This document shows positions 43,222-52,743 of a DNA stretch of 64,000 nt, one piece after another. A program made the translations under genes and the position numbers. Under the pieces are notes generated by a model, which ran no database searches, was not told the DNA's origin, and worked only from the letters and a program-made list of their open reading frames with translations. The stretch is taken from positions 62,001 through 126,000 of the forward strand of contig DXHL01000021.1 in the NCBI GenBank assembly GCA_019113395.1. Direction: 5' to 3'. The DNA is from Candidatus Rikenella faecigallinarum (GTDB lineage Bacteria; Bacteroidota; Bacteroidia; Bacteroidales; Rikenellaceae). Each line of letters starts with the position of its first letter. Within the stretch, counting starts at the first letter, position 1.

Positions 43222-45441
43222 TTACAAAATACTGAAGGCCACCGTCAGCCCTGCCATCACAATCGCCACCATACTCATCAACTTGATAAGGATATTGAGC
43301 GACGGGCCGCTGGTATCCTTGAACGGGTCACCGACCGTATCGCCCACAACCGTTGCCTTGTGGGCATCCGAGCCTTTTCCGCCCAGGTTACCCTCTTCGA
43401 TGTACTTTTTGGCATTGTCCCAGGCACCGCCCGAATTGGCCATAAAGATGGCCAGCACAAAGCCTGCGCCCAAGCCGCCCACGAGCAGTCCAAGCACACC
43501 GGCCACTCCGAAGACAATCCCCGTCACCACGGGAGCCACAATAGCCAGAATTGACGGCAGGAGCATTTCGCGTTGTGCCCCTTTGGTCGAGATAGCCACG
43601 CAGCGGGCATAGTCCGGCGTAGCCTCGCCCGTGAGGGTTCCTTTGATTTCGCGGAACTGGCGACGGACCTCTTCGACCATCGACTGCGCGGCACGTCCCA
43701 CGGCATTCATGGTCAGCCCGCAGAAGACGAAGGCCATCATCGACCCGATAAATACCCCGATAAGCACCTTCGGGTTCATCAGATTGACCTGATAATACTC
43801 CATAAAGTCAGGCAGCGTGGCCGTTTCGACCGGAACGGCATTGCCCAGCACCTCGATGGTCTTCACCCCGATGTGTTGCAACCCGATTTTGATTTCTTCG
43901 AGATAGGAGGCCATCAGGGCGAGTGCCGTGAGGGCTGCCGAACCGATGGCAAACCCTTTCCCTGTGGCAGCCGTCGTGTTACCCAGTGCATCGAGGGCAT
44001 CGGTACGTTTGCGCACTTCGGCACCCAGACCGCTCATTTCGGCGTTACCGCCGGCGTTATCGGCAATCGGGCCATAGGCATCCGTAGCCAAAGTGATACC
44101 GAGTGTCGAGAGCATCCCGACCGCAGCAATCCCGATACCGTAGAGCCCCATGGAGAGGTTTTGCGGGGTCAGCAGATTGGCCACGTCGAAATGGATGGCG
44201 CAAAGGAACGCCAGAATAATGGCTGCTGCAATGGTAATCACGGGGATAGCCGTCGAGAGCATCCCCAGCCCGATACCGGAGATAATTACCGTGGCGGGTC
44301 CCGTTTTCGAACTTTCGGCCACTTTGCGGGTCGGTTTATAGGATTGAGAGGTGTAGTATTCGGTCGATTGTCCGATGATGATACCGGCCACCAGACCCGT
44401 AATCACCGAGAAGGAGATGCCGACCCAGTTTTCGAGTCCGAGGAGCCAGAGAATAACGAACGTGGCCACGGCAATCAGCACCGAGCTGGTGTTTACGCCG
44501 AGTCCCAGCGCCTTGAGCAGCGATTTCATCGAGGCTCCCTCTTTGGTTTTGACCAGATAGATACCGATAATCGAGAGGAGGATACCCACGGCCGCAATCA
44601 GCATCGGCGCCAGCACCGCTTTGAGCTGCATCTCTTCGGAGACGGCCGCAAAGGCCGATGCCCCGAGGGCTGCCGTTGCGAGGATAGAGCCGCAGTAGCT
44701 TTCGTAAAGGTCTGCGCCCATACCGGCCACGTCCCCGACGTTATCGCCCACGTTGTCGGCGATGGTAGCCGGGTTACGCGGGTCGTCTTCCGGGATACCG
44801 GCTTCGACTTTCCCCACGAGGTCGGCCCCTACGTCAGCAGCCTTGGTATAGATACCTCCGCCGACACGGGCAAAGAGCGCCTGGGTCGAGGCTCCCATCC
44901 CGAAGGTCAGCATGGTGGTAGTGATAATCACCAGTTTCTGGGTAGTGGTGATGTCGTTGTAGAACCACTCGAGCACCAGGTACCACACGGAGATGTCCAG
45001 CAGCCCCAGTCCGACAACCACGAGCCCCATCACGGCACCCGAGCGGAAAGCGACTTTCAGGCCGCGGTTCAGGGATTCCGAAGCGGCCTGCGCCGTCCGT
45101 GCCGAAGCATAGGTAGCCGTTTTCATGCCGATATAGCCGGCCAGCCCCGAGAAGAAACCGCCCGTGAGAAAAGCGAACGGCACCCACGGGTTCTGCACGC
45201 CGAAACCATAGGCCAATACGGCAAAGAAGATACACAGTACGAGGAAGACAATCCCGACGATTTTGTACTGTTGTTTGAGATAGGCCATGGCACCTTTGCG
45301 GACATGGCTGGCGATGGTTCGCATGGTGTCGTTGCCTTCGCTTTGGCGTTTCATGTGGACGAAGAAGTAGCGGGCAAAGCCCAGCGCCACAAGCGCCGCC
45401 ACCGGTACGAGCCAGAAAATCAGAGGAATATTCGAACTCAT
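43222..45441 (-). CDS. hppA: membrane-bound cation-translocating pyrophosphatase
   Basis: Integral membrane pyrophosphatase of 739 residues with about 16 helices; it pumps H+ or Na+ at the expense of PPi. The catalytic stretch [19 protein letters not shown] is intact, followed by [18 protein letters not shown] and a second [11 protein letters not shown] site. [10 protein letters not shown] marks the K+-dependent class, many of which pump Na+. The ATG at 45441 is taken as the start because the first membrane helix ([17 protein letters not shown]) follows directly; 45495 is an in-frame alternative. Confidence 0.95.
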   Translation of the reverse strand: MSSNIPLIFWLVPVAALVALGFARYFFVHMKRQSEGNDTMRTIASHVRKGAMAYLKQQYKIVGIVFLVLCIFFAVLAYGFGVQNPWVPFAFLTGGFFSGLAGYIGMKTATYASARTAQAASESLNRGLKVAFRSGAVMGLVVVGLGLLDISVWYLVLEWFYNDITTTQKLVIITTTMLTFGMGASTQALFARVGGGIYTKAADVGADLVGKVEAGIPEDDPRNPATIADNVGDNVGDVAGMGADLYESYCGSILATAALGASAFAAVSEEMQLKAVLAPMLIAAVGILLSIIGIYLVKTKEGASMKSLLKALGLGVNTSSVLIAVATFVILWLLGLENWVGISFSVITGLVAGIIIGQSTEYYTSQSYKPTRKVAESSKTGPATVIISGIGLGMLSTAIPVITIAAAIILAFLCAIHFDVANLLTPQNLSMGLYGIGIAAVGMLSTLGITLATDAYGPIADNAGGNAEMSGLGAEVRKRTDALDALGNTTAATGKGFAIGSAALTALALMASYLEEIKIGLQHIGVKTIEVLGNAVPVETATLPDFMEYYQVNLMNPKVLIGVFIGSMMAFVFCGLTMNAVGRAAQSMVEEVRRQFREIKGTLTGEATPDYARCVAISTKGAQREMLLPSILAIVAPVVTGIVFGVAGVLGLLVGGLGAGFVLAIFMANSGGAWDNAKKYIEEGNLGGKGSDAHKATVVGDTVGDPFKDTSGPSLNILIKLMSMVAIVMAGLTVAFSIL

Positions 45442-45569
45442 AAGCATTTGGGTATTAGTTGGATTTTCTGTTGAAAGGTAGTGATTTTTTACCATATGTT
45501 GGCACGGTGGATATGGTTTTTTAGGTTATTTTTGTGTGAAGGAACGGTTTTGACGAAGCAAAGCAAATC

Positions 45570-46118
45570 ATGAAAAAGATTACCAATCAGGAGTTGGGCC
45601 GTCCGACGGCCGAGGAGTTTGCACGGATGGCCAAAATGCCCGTGGTGGTGGTGCTGGACAACGTGCGGAGCGCCAACAACGTAGGGGCTTTTTTTCGGAC
45701 GGGTGACGCTTTCGGGATTGAGCGCATCGTGCTGTGCGGGATAACGGCCACTCCCCCCTCGCGGGATATTCACAAGAGCGCTTTGGGGGCCGAACTGACC
45801 GTAGCGTGGGAGTACGAGGCCGACACGGTGACGGCCGTGGAACGGCTGGCCGAGGCGGGTTACGCGGTGGTGGCCGTGGAGCAGGTGCGCGGGGCTGTGG
45901 CGCTTGAGGCCTTGGATTTGCAGGCTTTCAGCGCGCAGGAAAAGTATGCGCTGGTCTTCGGCAACGAGGTGGAGGGGGTGGCCCAAGAGGTGGTCAATCG
46001 GTGCGCGGGCGGGATTGAGATTCCGCAGGTCGGCACGAAACATTCGCTGAACGTCTCGGTGAGCGGCGGGGTGGTGCTGTGGGAGTTTTTCCGCCGCCTG
46101 GGACTCCCCAAAGAATAA
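45570..46118 (+). CDS. TrmH/SpoU-family RNA 2'-O-methyltransferase
   Basis: SPOUT methyltransferase of 182 residues. Motif 1 is LDNVRSANNVGAFFRT (with the catalytic Arg), motif 2 is ALVFGNEVEGV, and motif 3 is IPQVGTKHSLNVSVSGGVVLWEF, which form the trefoil knot and SAM site. It lacks an extra RNA-binding domain, so it resembles TrmL/TrmH-like tRNA methyltransferases. The exact target nucleotide cannot be told. Confidence 0.92.
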   Translation: MKKITNQELGRPTAEEFARMAKMPVVVVLDNVRSANNVGAFFRTGDAFGIERIVLCGITATPPSRDIHKSALGAELTVAWEYEADTVTAVERLAEAGYAVVAVEQVRGAVALEALDLQAFSAQEKYALVFGNEVEGVAQEVVNRCAGGIEIPQVGTKHSLNVSVSGGVVLWEFFRRLGLPKE

Positions 46119-46142
46119 AACTCAGTCTCACACCCTTATATC

Positions 46143-46907
46143 ATGAAAACATTTCTACTTGGATGTATCACGGTCTTGCTCGGCATCCAGACGATTCCGA
46201 GCGCGGCTCAACCTATCGAATCCATTCGCTACGTCCGTACCGTCACGCCCCTTCGAGGAGGCTCGACAGAGATAACCGAAACGGGGCAAAACCCGTGGGT
46301 CGGACACTTCTTCGGGTCACGCCCCGGAAGGGTCGGATTTCTGTATGAACCGTCGTTCGATGCGAAAATCGGCATGCGCATCACCGAGGGAACGGATGAC
46401 TCGACAGACACACTGGAGGCGATGCACGTAACCAACTATTGGGAGGTGGAAGACTCGCTCTCAAAAGCCTACCCGCTGATTGGGCTCTCCATCGACCGTA
46501 TTTCCAATCTCTCCCAGCAGGAGTCTGACAGCATCCTGCAATATAACCGTACCCAGACAAGACGACACTTCGCCGCCCAATACGCAGCCTATCGGATAGA
46601 GACGCTACGAAAGCCCATCCCGCGCGAGCTGGCCGAAAGACTGCATGCCGAGACCCTGCGCCTGCTCCGTGCAGCACAAGATACCCTCTCGATGCCCGGC
46701 TTGATTTTAGATGGCGACACCATGACCTTCCGCTGCACGGCCGACGATACACTGTGGAGTCTGCGCTACCATGTACCCGAAGGAGCATTCAAGCAGCTCT
46801 CCGACCTTTTCCTGCAAATGGCAGCCGATGTCCGGGAGGGATGCTTTGACCCGAACACCTACCTGCGGCAATTACCGTTTGTACCGACTGAAAAACCTAA
46901 CAAATAA
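46143..46907 (+). CDS. secreted hypothetical protein
   Basis: Protein of 254 residues with a signal peptide (TFLLGCITVLLGIQTIPSAAQ). The mature part is mostly helical (YNRTQTRRHFAAQYAAYRIE) with a beta-rich segment around GDTMTFRCTADDTLWSLRYH. I recognise no domain. It follows the methyltransferase by 24 bp and precedes the EEP lipoprotein by 11 bp, so the three may form an operon. Confidence 0.7.
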   Translation: MKTFLLGCITVLLGIQTIPSAAQPIESIRYVRTVTPLRGGSTEITETGQNPWVGHFFGSRPGRVGFLYEPSFDAKIGMRITEGTDDSTDTLEAMHVTNYWEVEDSLSKAYPLIGLSIDRISNLSQQESDSILQYNRTQTRRHFAAQYAAYRIETLRKPIPRELAERLHAETLRLLRAAQDTLSMPGLILDGDTMTFRCTADDTLWSLRYHVPEGAFKQLSDLFLQMAADVREGCFDPNTYLRQLPFVPTEKPNK

Positions 46908-46918
46908 TCCATCCTACC

Positions 46919-47830
46919 ATGACCCTCAACCTCTCCTCCCTTCGGCTGCGGCTGACCCGCAGCCTGCTGGCCGCCCTGCTGTTGCCAACCCTCGCCCTGA
47001 GCACCGCCGCCTGCGGCGGCTCCCGTCAGGCTGCTGACCAGACCGACTCCGCCACGTTGCGCGTGATGACCTTCAACATCCGCTATGCCAACCCCGACGA
47101 CGGACCCGACTACTGGGACAACCGCCGCGAAGCGGTTGTCCGCATGGTGCGCGACTGCCGCCCCGATATTCTGGGGATTCAGGAGGGGCTGGCTCCGCAG
47201 GTGGATTTTCTGGACTCCGCGTTGACCGACTACACCTACGTCGGCGTGGGACGCGACGACGGAGCCCGAGCCGGCGAATATGCCGCCATCTTCTACCGCG
47301 ACTCGCTCTTCACGCCGCTGGAACAGGGCCACTTCTGGCTCAGCGAAACACCCGACACCCCGAGCATGGGGTGGGATGCAGTGTGCATCCGTATCGCTAC
47401 GTGGGTCCGACTGCTCGACAAGGCTTCGGGACACGAACTGTTGGTTTTCAACACCCATTTCGACCACGTCGGGGTCGAAGCGCGCCGCGAGAGCGCCCGA
47501 CTGCTGCTGGAACGGGTACACACCTTCGGCGATTCGATTCCTACGCTGATTATGGGCGATTTCAACTACCCCGTAACCGACCCCTCGCTGGCTCCGCTAA
47601 TGACGGCTCCGACCTTCTGCGAAGCGCGCGCCACGGCACAGACCAAGCCTCAGGGCGACTCGCTGCCCTCGGTCACCTACCGCGGCTTTGGGCACGGCGA
47701 ACAGGGCGACCTGATTGACCATATCTTCTGCCAGCGGCTCACACCGCTCACCTACGAGGTGATTACCTCTGGCTACGGCGTGCCCTACCTGTCGGACCAC
47801 CTGCCGGTGCTGGTAACGGTGGCCTACTAA
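46919..47830 (+). CDS. endonuclease/exonuclease/phosphatase-family lipoprotein
   Basis: EEP-fold hydrolase of 303 residues. The signal sequence ends in a lipobox-like STAAC-GG, so it is probably a lipoprotein. Catalytic landmarks are MTFNIRYANPDDG, DILGIQEGL (metal-binding Glu), FNTHFDHVG, IPTLIMGDFNYP and the terminal YLSDHLPVLV (Asp-His pair). Such Bacteroidota proteins may cleave phosphodiesters of nucleic acids or phosphoinositides outside the cell; the substrate is unknown. Confidence 0.9.
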   Translation: MTLNLSSLRLRLTRSLLAALLLPTLALSTAACGGSRQAADQTDSATLRVMTFNIRYANPDDGPDYWDNRREAVVRMVRDCRPDILGIQEGLAPQVDFLDSALTDYTYVGVGRDDGARAGEYAAIFYRDSLFTPLEQGHFWLSETPDTPSMGWDAVCIRIATWVRLLDKASGHELLVFNTHFDHVGVEARRESARLLLERVHTFGDSIPTLIMGDFNYPVTDPSLAPLMTAPTFCEARATAQTKPQGDSLPSVTYRGFGHGEQGDLIDHIFCQRLTPLTYEVITSGYGVPYLSDHLPVLVTVAY

Positions 47831-47850
47831 GACCCGCGGGGGTATAACAA

Positions 47851-47902
47851 GCGTCGGGGCATACGACTGACCTCTGTCAGTCGTATGCCCCGACGCAATA
47901 TA
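47851..47902. terminator. bidirectional terminator between the EEP and GNAT genes
   Basis: GCGTCGGGGCATACGACTGAC pairs perfectly with GTCAGTCGTATGCCCCGACGC (21 bp, 4-nt loop) between convergent genes. It is followed by AATATATT. Confidence 0.85.
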
Positions 47903-47918
47903 TTCGGACACTATGGGA

Positions 47919-48422
47919 CTACACCTCCATCCCCATAATGTAGTCGTTCATAAAAAAACCACCGCCAATCGGGAAATCCCCTTCACGAACTACCCGCATC
48001 CCCATCCGTTCGTAAAAACCCTTCGCCCGATTCGAACGGTTCACATTCAGTTCCATCCGTCCGCCCTGCGGCAGGGCCGCCCGAACCTCCTGCAGAGCCC
48101 GCTCAAAGAGCCTCTGCCCTACCCCACACCCCTGCCACTCGGGCAGCACATAAATCTTTTGCAGGTGATACAACCCCTCTTCCTCGGGCTGAATCGACAC
48201 ATATCCCACCGCACGCCCCGTCTCGTCTCTCGCCACGAAATAGCGGTGTCCCTCCTCGGTCATCTGCCGCCGCAACGATGCCTCGGAATACATCCAATCC
48301 ATCATATAGTCCAGCTGCTCGGGCAACAAAATCCGCGCATAAGTAGCCGGAAAAGCCACCTGAGCCACTCGCTGAATCTCGCCCCACTCTCCCAGAGTCG
48401 CCTCCTGAATCTCAAACTGCAT
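47919..48422 (-). CDS. GNAT-family N-acetyltransferase
   Basis: Acetyltransferase of 167 residues. The acetyl-CoA pyrophosphate loop is LPEWQGCGVGQRLFERAL (Q-x-x-G-x-G/A), preceded by LYHLQKIYV and followed by MELNVNRSNRAKGFYERMGM. The substrate is unknown. Confidence 0.9.
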   Translation of the reverse strand: MQFEIQEATLGEWGEIQRVAQVAFPATYARILLPEQLDYMMDWMYSEASLRRQMTEEGHRYFVARDETGRAVGYVSIQPEEEGLYHLQKIYVLPEWQGCGVGQRLFERALQEVRAALPQGGRMELNVNRSNRAKGFYERMGMRVVREGDFPIGGGFFMNDYIMGMEV

Positions 48423-48490
48423 AATCGGTCGTTTTTGTCATTTTATATTTCGTAACGTGCTGCTGTGAAACATTCTCTCGGGTCCTGCCG

Positions 48491-48498
48491 TATCTTTG
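48491..48498 (+). promoter_or_regulatory. Bacteroidota -7 box (TATCTTTG)
   Basis: Exact TAnnTTTG match ending 20 bp before the UmuD-like start, giving a very short leader. Confidence 0.55.
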
Positions 48499-48517
48499 TT
48501 CCGTAACACGTTTGGCC

Positions 48518-48967
48518 ATGGCACACAAAACCCACCCCTCTCTCGAACTCTTCGCCCCCGACCCTGCCAGCCCCGCACAACCTCTCCCGCTGGCCGGGAG
48601 CCCCGTGGCTGCAGGGTTCCCCTCGCCGGCCAAAGATTTTACCGAGATGTCACTGGACCTCAACCGCGAATTGGTGCGCAACCCCGCCGCCACCTTCTTT
48701 GCCCGCGTACGCGGCGTGAGCATGACCGGCGAAGGCATCGACGACGGCGACCTGCTCATCATCGACCGCTCGGCCGAGGTACACGACGGCGTACTGGCCG
48801 TATGCTGTGTCGAAGGCGACTTTACCCTCAAACGGGTGCGGGTAGACCCCGCGGAGGATTGTCTCTGGCTTGTCCCCGCCAACCCCGACTACCAACCACT
48901 GCGCATCTCCTCCACGGACGATTTCCGCATCTGGGGCGTTGTCCGTTACGTCATCAAAAAGTTTTAG
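48518..48967 (+). CDS. UmuD-like S24 auto-protease (orphan)
   Basis: LexA/UmuD-type protein of 149 residues. The self-cleavage site is AAGFPSPAKDF (A32-G33), like CGFPSPAADY in UmuD. The catalytic dyad is S68 (RVRGVSMTG) and K105 (DFTLKRVRVD), 37 residues apart as in UmuD. After cleavage it would act with a Y-family polymerase (UmuC/Pol V) in SOS translesion synthesis. No umuC lies in the window, so its partner must be elsewhere. It has no DNA-binding domain, so it is not LexA. The ATG at 48518 is preferred to an in-frame TTG two codons upstream. Confidence 0.9.
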   Translation: MAHKTHPSLELFAPDPASPAQPLPLAGSPVAAGFPSPAKDFTEMSLDLNRELVRNPAATFFARVRGVSMTGEGIDDGDLLIIDRSAEVHDGVLAVCCVEGDFTLKRVRVDPAEDCLWLVPANPDYQPLRISSTDDFRIWGVVRYVIKKF

Positions 48968-48989
48968 CCATCACTCCAGTCTCATCCTG

Positions 48990-49500
48990 CACGACCGTTC
49001 CCGAATAAGCCTGTTCAGAACGGAGTTGCCACCAGCCCGAGCCCGTGGAGAAATGTGCCTCAGCACAGGCCTCATCCAGGCCTGACACGGTTTCTTGAAA
49101 CCGCATCTGCTCGGACAAACATGGCCATCTTTTTCGGTCGGCGCCCACTCCCCCGAAGCGGCAGAGCCGCTTGGGCGCTCAACCGACGGTTTCTTCGAAA
49201 TCGAATCTTTCCAGTAAAAACAGCTCGACGCTTATGCTATTGGCAGCAGGAGCCAGTGGAGTTATGTGTAGAGGCTGTCTGGCTGGAGTGCCCAGCGGCA
49301 TCGGGTTGCGCGAGCAACCCGTCGGTCCGAAGCCACCCCCGGCGGAGGACCGAAAATAGACCTTGCTATTTTCACTCCCCGCTGGCTTCGGTCCGTCGCG
49401 CAATGCCTTCTGCAGATGCTTTGGACCTTGCGTCCACCCCCTGAGCAGCTTCACCACAGGTCGCTCGACCGACGGTTTCTTCGAAACCGAATCCGACAAG
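48990..49500. repeat. mosaic palindromic repeat tract C (no cassette)
   Basis: Non-coding tract between the UmuD-like gene and the Hsp15-like gene. It holds GGTTTC-TTGA-AACC near 49089, an imperfect palindrome at 49136-49184 (arms GGTCGGCGCC / GGGCGCTCAACC), GGTTTC-TTC-GAAA near 49187, GGGTTGC-GCGA-GCAACCC at 49303-49320, and a ~71-bp palindrome at 49323-49393 (GGTCCGAAGCC / GGCTTCGGTCC) with inner GAAAATAG/CTATTTTC. A last GGTTTC hairpin lies near 49476. Order and content parallel tract B. Confidence 0.75.
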
Positions 49501-49538
49501 CAAGCACGTATCGCCTCACATACCGGACACCACCCGTA

Positions 49539-49943
49539 TCACTCCTCGCCCCACTCCTCAAACTCCGAGAGCAACTCCTCAATATCCCGCCGCTCCTTTT
49601 TCGTGGGACGACCCGTACCACGGTCTCGAACCGCAAAGGCCCCCGCCCGAGCCATCTCGAGTTTCAACAACTCCTCAGCAGGCGTCACATCCTCGATATA
49701 ACGCGGCACATTTTTGGCCGGCTGGCGATTGGCCACCAACTCCAAAATCCGGAAACTGTACACCACCGGCATCTTTTTGACCGAAACCACCTCACCGGCC
49801 TTTACCTCCCGTGCCGGCTTCACAGTCACCCCGTTCACCAGCACCCGATTGCTTTTACAAGCCTCTGCCGCCTCGCTGCGCGTCTTGAACAGACGCACCG
49901 ACCACAACCATTTATCTATGCGTACTCCCTCTGCCATTGTCAC
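49539..49943 (-). CDS. S4-domain RNA-binding protein (Hsp15/RqcP-like)
   Basis: Protein of 134 residues. The N-terminal S4 fold (VRIDKWLWSVRLFKTRSEAAEACKSN, then RVLVNGVTVKPAREVKAGE) is that of Hsp15, which binds stalled 50S subunits with nascent peptidyl-tRNA. A C-terminal charged helix (GRPTKKERRDIEELLSEFEEW) follows. A start at 49937 (MAEGV) is equally likely. It begins 6 bp after the nfo stop and is probably cotranscribed with it. Confidence 0.88.
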   Translation of the reverse strand: MTMAEGVRIDKWLWSVRLFKTRSEAAEACKSNRVLVNGVTVKPAREVKAGEVVSVKKMPVVYSFRILELVANRQPAKNVPRYIEDVTPAEELLKLEMARAGAFAVRDRGTGRPTKKERRDIEELLSEFEEWGEE

Positions 49944-49949
49944 ACCCTC

Positions 49950-50813
49950 CTAACGTATTCCCGGCCCCGGCTGATTGGCAAAAGCATACAACTGAGCGAT
50001 TTCATCCGGCCAACGACTCTCATCCGGAGTTTCCAATATCAGCGGCATATCATCAAAGCGGCTGTCGGCAGCCACATACTGGAAAACAGCCAGTCCAAGT
50101 GTTCCTTCCCCCAGCGGCGCATGACGGTCTACCCGACTGCCCTGGGCCTTCAGGTCGTCATTGAGGTGCATCCCACGCAGGTAACGGAACCCTACCACGC
50201 GCTCCAGCTCCGCAAAAGTCCGTTCACAAGCCTCCGCCGTACTCAGGTCATACCCCGCCGAATAGGCGTGACACGTGTCGATACATATTCCCACGCGACT
50301 TTTGTCCTCCACACGGTCGATAATATAGGCCAAATGTTCGAACTTCCATCCGAGATTGGAGCCCTGGCCGGCGGTATTTTCAATCACCGCCGTCACCCCC
50401 TGCGTAGCCTCCAGAGCCATATTTATCGACTCGGCAATCAGGCTCAGACACGCCTCGTCGTCAATCTCACGCAACGAGCTGCCCGGATGGAAATTCAATC
50501 GGTCAAGCCCCAGCAACTCACACCGTTTCATCTCATCCGTAAAAGCCGCTCTGGACTTTTGCAATCCCGCCGGGTCGGGATGTCCCAAATTAATCAGATA
50601 ACTGTCGTGCGGCAGTATCTGAAACGGTTGGAACCCGCCCTCGTCACAACGACTCCGGAAAGCGTCAATCTGCTGCGGGGTAAGCGGCGGAGCTACCCAC
50701 TGCCGCTGGTTCTTGGTAAAGAGCGCAAAAGCTCCTGCCCCTATCTTCCGGGCATTCACCGGGGCATTCTCCACCCCGCCCGATGCACTCACGTGTGCTC
50801 CAAAATATTTCAT
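49950..50813 (-). CDS. nfo: deoxyribonuclease IV (AP endonuclease)
   Basis: Three-zinc TIM-barrel endonuclease of 287 residues that cuts abasic sites in base-excision repair. It begins [18 protein letters not shown] and shows the metal-ligand stretches [53 protein letters not shown] and ILETPDE. Length is normal. It heads a two-gene unit with the Hsp15-like gene and complements Ung, also in this window. Confidence 0.95.
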   Translation of the reverse strand: MKYFGAHVSASGGVENAPVNARKIGAGAFALFTKNQRQWVAPPLTPQQIDAFRSRCDEGGFQPFQILPHDSYLINLGHPDPAGLQKSRAAFTDEMKRCELLGLDRLNFHPGSSLREIDDEACLSLIAESINMALEATQGVTAVIENTAGQGSNLGWKFEHLAYIIDRVEDKSRVGICIDTCHAYSAGYDLSTAEACERTFAELERVVGFRYLRGMHLNDDLKAQGSRVDRHAPLGEGTLGLAVFQYVAADSRFDDMPLILETPDESRWPDEIAQLYAFANQPGPGIR

Positions 50814-50833
50814 GTCGGTACGTCGTTTTTTTG

Positions 50834-50841
50834 TAAATTTG
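50834..50841 (+). promoter_or_regulatory. Bacteroidota -7 box (TAAATTTG)
   Basis: Exact TAnnTTTG match 45 bp upstream of the DUF3078 gene, in the gap between this gene and the divergent nfo. Confidence 0.55.
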
Positions 50842-50885
50842 CAGAGCTATAAGCGCCTCACACTATTTGAACCGCCCCGCTCCGT

Positions 50886-52007
50886 ATGGTTACAAAGCTA
50901 CACATTCTATTCCAAAAAACGGTCTGTCTGACGGCCGTTCTGCTGTTGATGGTTATTGTCCCGTGCGCGGCTCAGTTCAACCCCAAAAAACAGGCAGTTC
51001 CGCTGGAGACGGTGCCCGACACCTTGATTAAATCGGCCAAACCGACCACCGAGCTCAAGTTTTCACTCTACAGCGACGCTTACGACAAATACCTGCGTAA
51101 ACTCCGCACCAAGCAACGCAATACGATTTCCTTTAAGCCCAGTCTGCAAATTACCCAGGTCAGTTTCACCAACTGGCAACAGGGGGGGGACAACTCCTAC
51201 TCCGGTTTGGCTGCCTTGTATTTTGAACATAACTACACGGCTCCGGTCTTCAGCATCAAAACCGTATTTGATTCCCAATACGGTCTGATGCGCGCTTCGA
51301 AACAGACCCGTAAAAACGTAGACTACTTCAACCTGACCATCACTCCGAGTTGGAACATTTCCCAACGCTGGAAACTCTCCACCTCGATGATATGGAAATC
51401 CCAGTTCTCAAAAAGTTATGACTATCCGGCCAATGCCCCCAAGGTATGGAAATCCTCCTTTATGGCTCCCGGAACGGTGGAAATCTCGGGAGGTTTGACC
51501 TACGAACCTCCCAGTAAGAAAATCAACATCCTGCTGGCACCCATTGCCGGTAAAATGACCTTCGTGCTGGACGATTCGTTGGCTCGCAAAGGAGGATTCG
51601 GTATTGACCCGACCAAAGAAAATCCCCATTTCAAAGCCGAAATCGGGATGCAGTTTCGCGTGAACTTCTCCACAAAATTTGCCAAAGAGAAAATCGAATA
51701 CGTCACCAAATTAGAGTCGTTCTGGAATTACGAACTGCCTCCATCGGCCACGTGGAACAATACCGTCAATTTCAAGTTTACGGATGTGATATCCGCGTCG
51801 CTGATTGTCAATATGATATACAACGACCAGATTACCACCCCGAAAGCGCAGGAGAAACGCGACCAGGGACGCGTTCCCAAACCGTGGGACTACCTGCAGG
51901 TGTACCAATCGGTAGGCCTGGGGCTGAAATTCAATATTGCTTCGAAACCCCACAAACCGATTGAGGAGAGTACCATTACGCGTTCTCGCCTGAAATACAA
52001 GCAATAG
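50886..52007 (+). CDS. DUF3078 outer-membrane-like protein
   Basis: Exported protein of 373 residues with a signal peptide (LTAVLLLMVIVPCAAQF). The repeated alternating aromatic beta strands (LQITQVSFTNWQQGGDNSYSG, FNLTITPSWNISQRWKLSTS) and the early SFTNWxxGG motif identify DUF3078, predicted to be an outer-membrane beta barrel of Bacteroidota. Function is not established. No SusD-like partner is present. Confidence 0.85.
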   Translation: MVTKLHILFQKTVCLTAVLLLMVIVPCAAQFNPKKQAVPLETVPDTLIKSAKPTTELKFSLYSDAYDKYLRKLRTKQRNTISFKPSLQITQVSFTNWQQGGDNSYSGLAALYFEHNYTAPVFSIKTVFDSQYGLMRASKQTRKNVDYFNLTITPSWNISQRWKLSTSMIWKSQFSKSYDYPANAPKVWKSSFMAPGTVEISGGLTYEPPSKKINILLAPIAGKMTFVLDDSLARKGGFGIDPTKENPHFKAEIGMQFRVNFSTKFAKEKIEYVTKLESFWNYELPPSATWNNTVNFKFTDVISASLIVNMIYNDQITTPKAQEKRDQGRVPKPWDYLQVYQSVGLGLKFNIASKPHKPIEESTITRSRLKYKQ

Positions 52008-52129
52008 CCCCTACAATCCGTCTTGTATCGGGTCCAAAACTCTCACGACCGAAACTCTGCTGTCGGTTGACCGTTCGACCGCCGAATTGCGCGAACGACT
52101 CGACTGCCGTTACGCACAGGGATACCTAC

Positions 52130-52577
52130 CAACCGCAAACCGACATGGGTTCATGAAACCGCACACGATTGGGTCAGAAATCGTGTAGGCTGTAGCCTCG
52201 CTATGCGAATAGCCAGTGCAATTCGACCCACGAATCAATTTATGTATTACCAAAAAGCGTTCTTAGGTCGGAACCAGTGGGGGATTGCGTTTTAGCGCAG
52301 GCCTCCACCGGGGGTGGTTCCGGCCTGACAAAGGGAGTTTGCTCCGCCTATATTTGAGACCATAGCTTGGACACGCTAGCCAATTCGTGTTTGAGAACAA
52401 GCAGTTGCGCAAGCAACCATGCGGGCCGCAGCCTCGCCCAGCGAAGGGTGCCGTTCGGCACTCGAGCCGACTCGTGTCCGCAATAGAATGCGAATTGCTT
52501 GCAATTCGTGTCAGGCCGTAGCCATGAGGCTGCGGAGGCCTGCGCTATCTCGCGCGCCCTCCACTGGCTCCGTCCTG
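52130..52577. repeat. mosaic palindromic repeat tract D
   Basis: Non-coding tract after the DUF3078 gene and leading into cassette 2 (minus). It holds a ~60-bp palindrome at 52266-52325 (GGTCGGAACCA / TGGTTCCGGCC, inner TGCG-TTTTAG-CGCA), GGAG-TTTG-CTCC, GGTTGC-like and GTGCCG-TT-CGGCAC hairpins, the module GAGCCGACTCGTGTC, CGAATTGC/GCAATTCG near 52490, and a second palindrome at 52513-52577 near-identical (in reverse) to 22395-22456. The first ~120 bp after 52007 hold nothing I recognise. Confidence 0.75.
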
Positions 52578-52743
52578 GTGTATTGCTCGTGTCAGGTCTT
52601 CCTCGCTTGGGGTTTATCTGCTCTTTGCGCTCTCGTCCCTCCGGGAGAGCCTGAGCTGCTCCCTGCGCCTTCCCCCTCTTTCCCTACACGGATACCCCTG
52701 CGGATTACTCCCCCTTATCCCGCTCCTTCGATTTCCCCTCACG
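52578..52743 (-). repeat. conserved 3' flank of cassette 2
   Basis: On the minus strand this follows the cassette stop and matches the flanks of cassettes 1 and 3 almost throughout, starting GTGAGGGGAAATCGAAGGAG. It contains the hairpin GCTCTCCC-GGA-GGGA-C-GAGAGC. Together with the next palindrome, about 240 bp are shared with cassette 1. Confidence 0.8.

Noticed and set aside
43573..45474. Long plus-strand open frame opposite hppA
   Set aside because: Antisense shadow of the pyrophosphatase gene with no domain signal.
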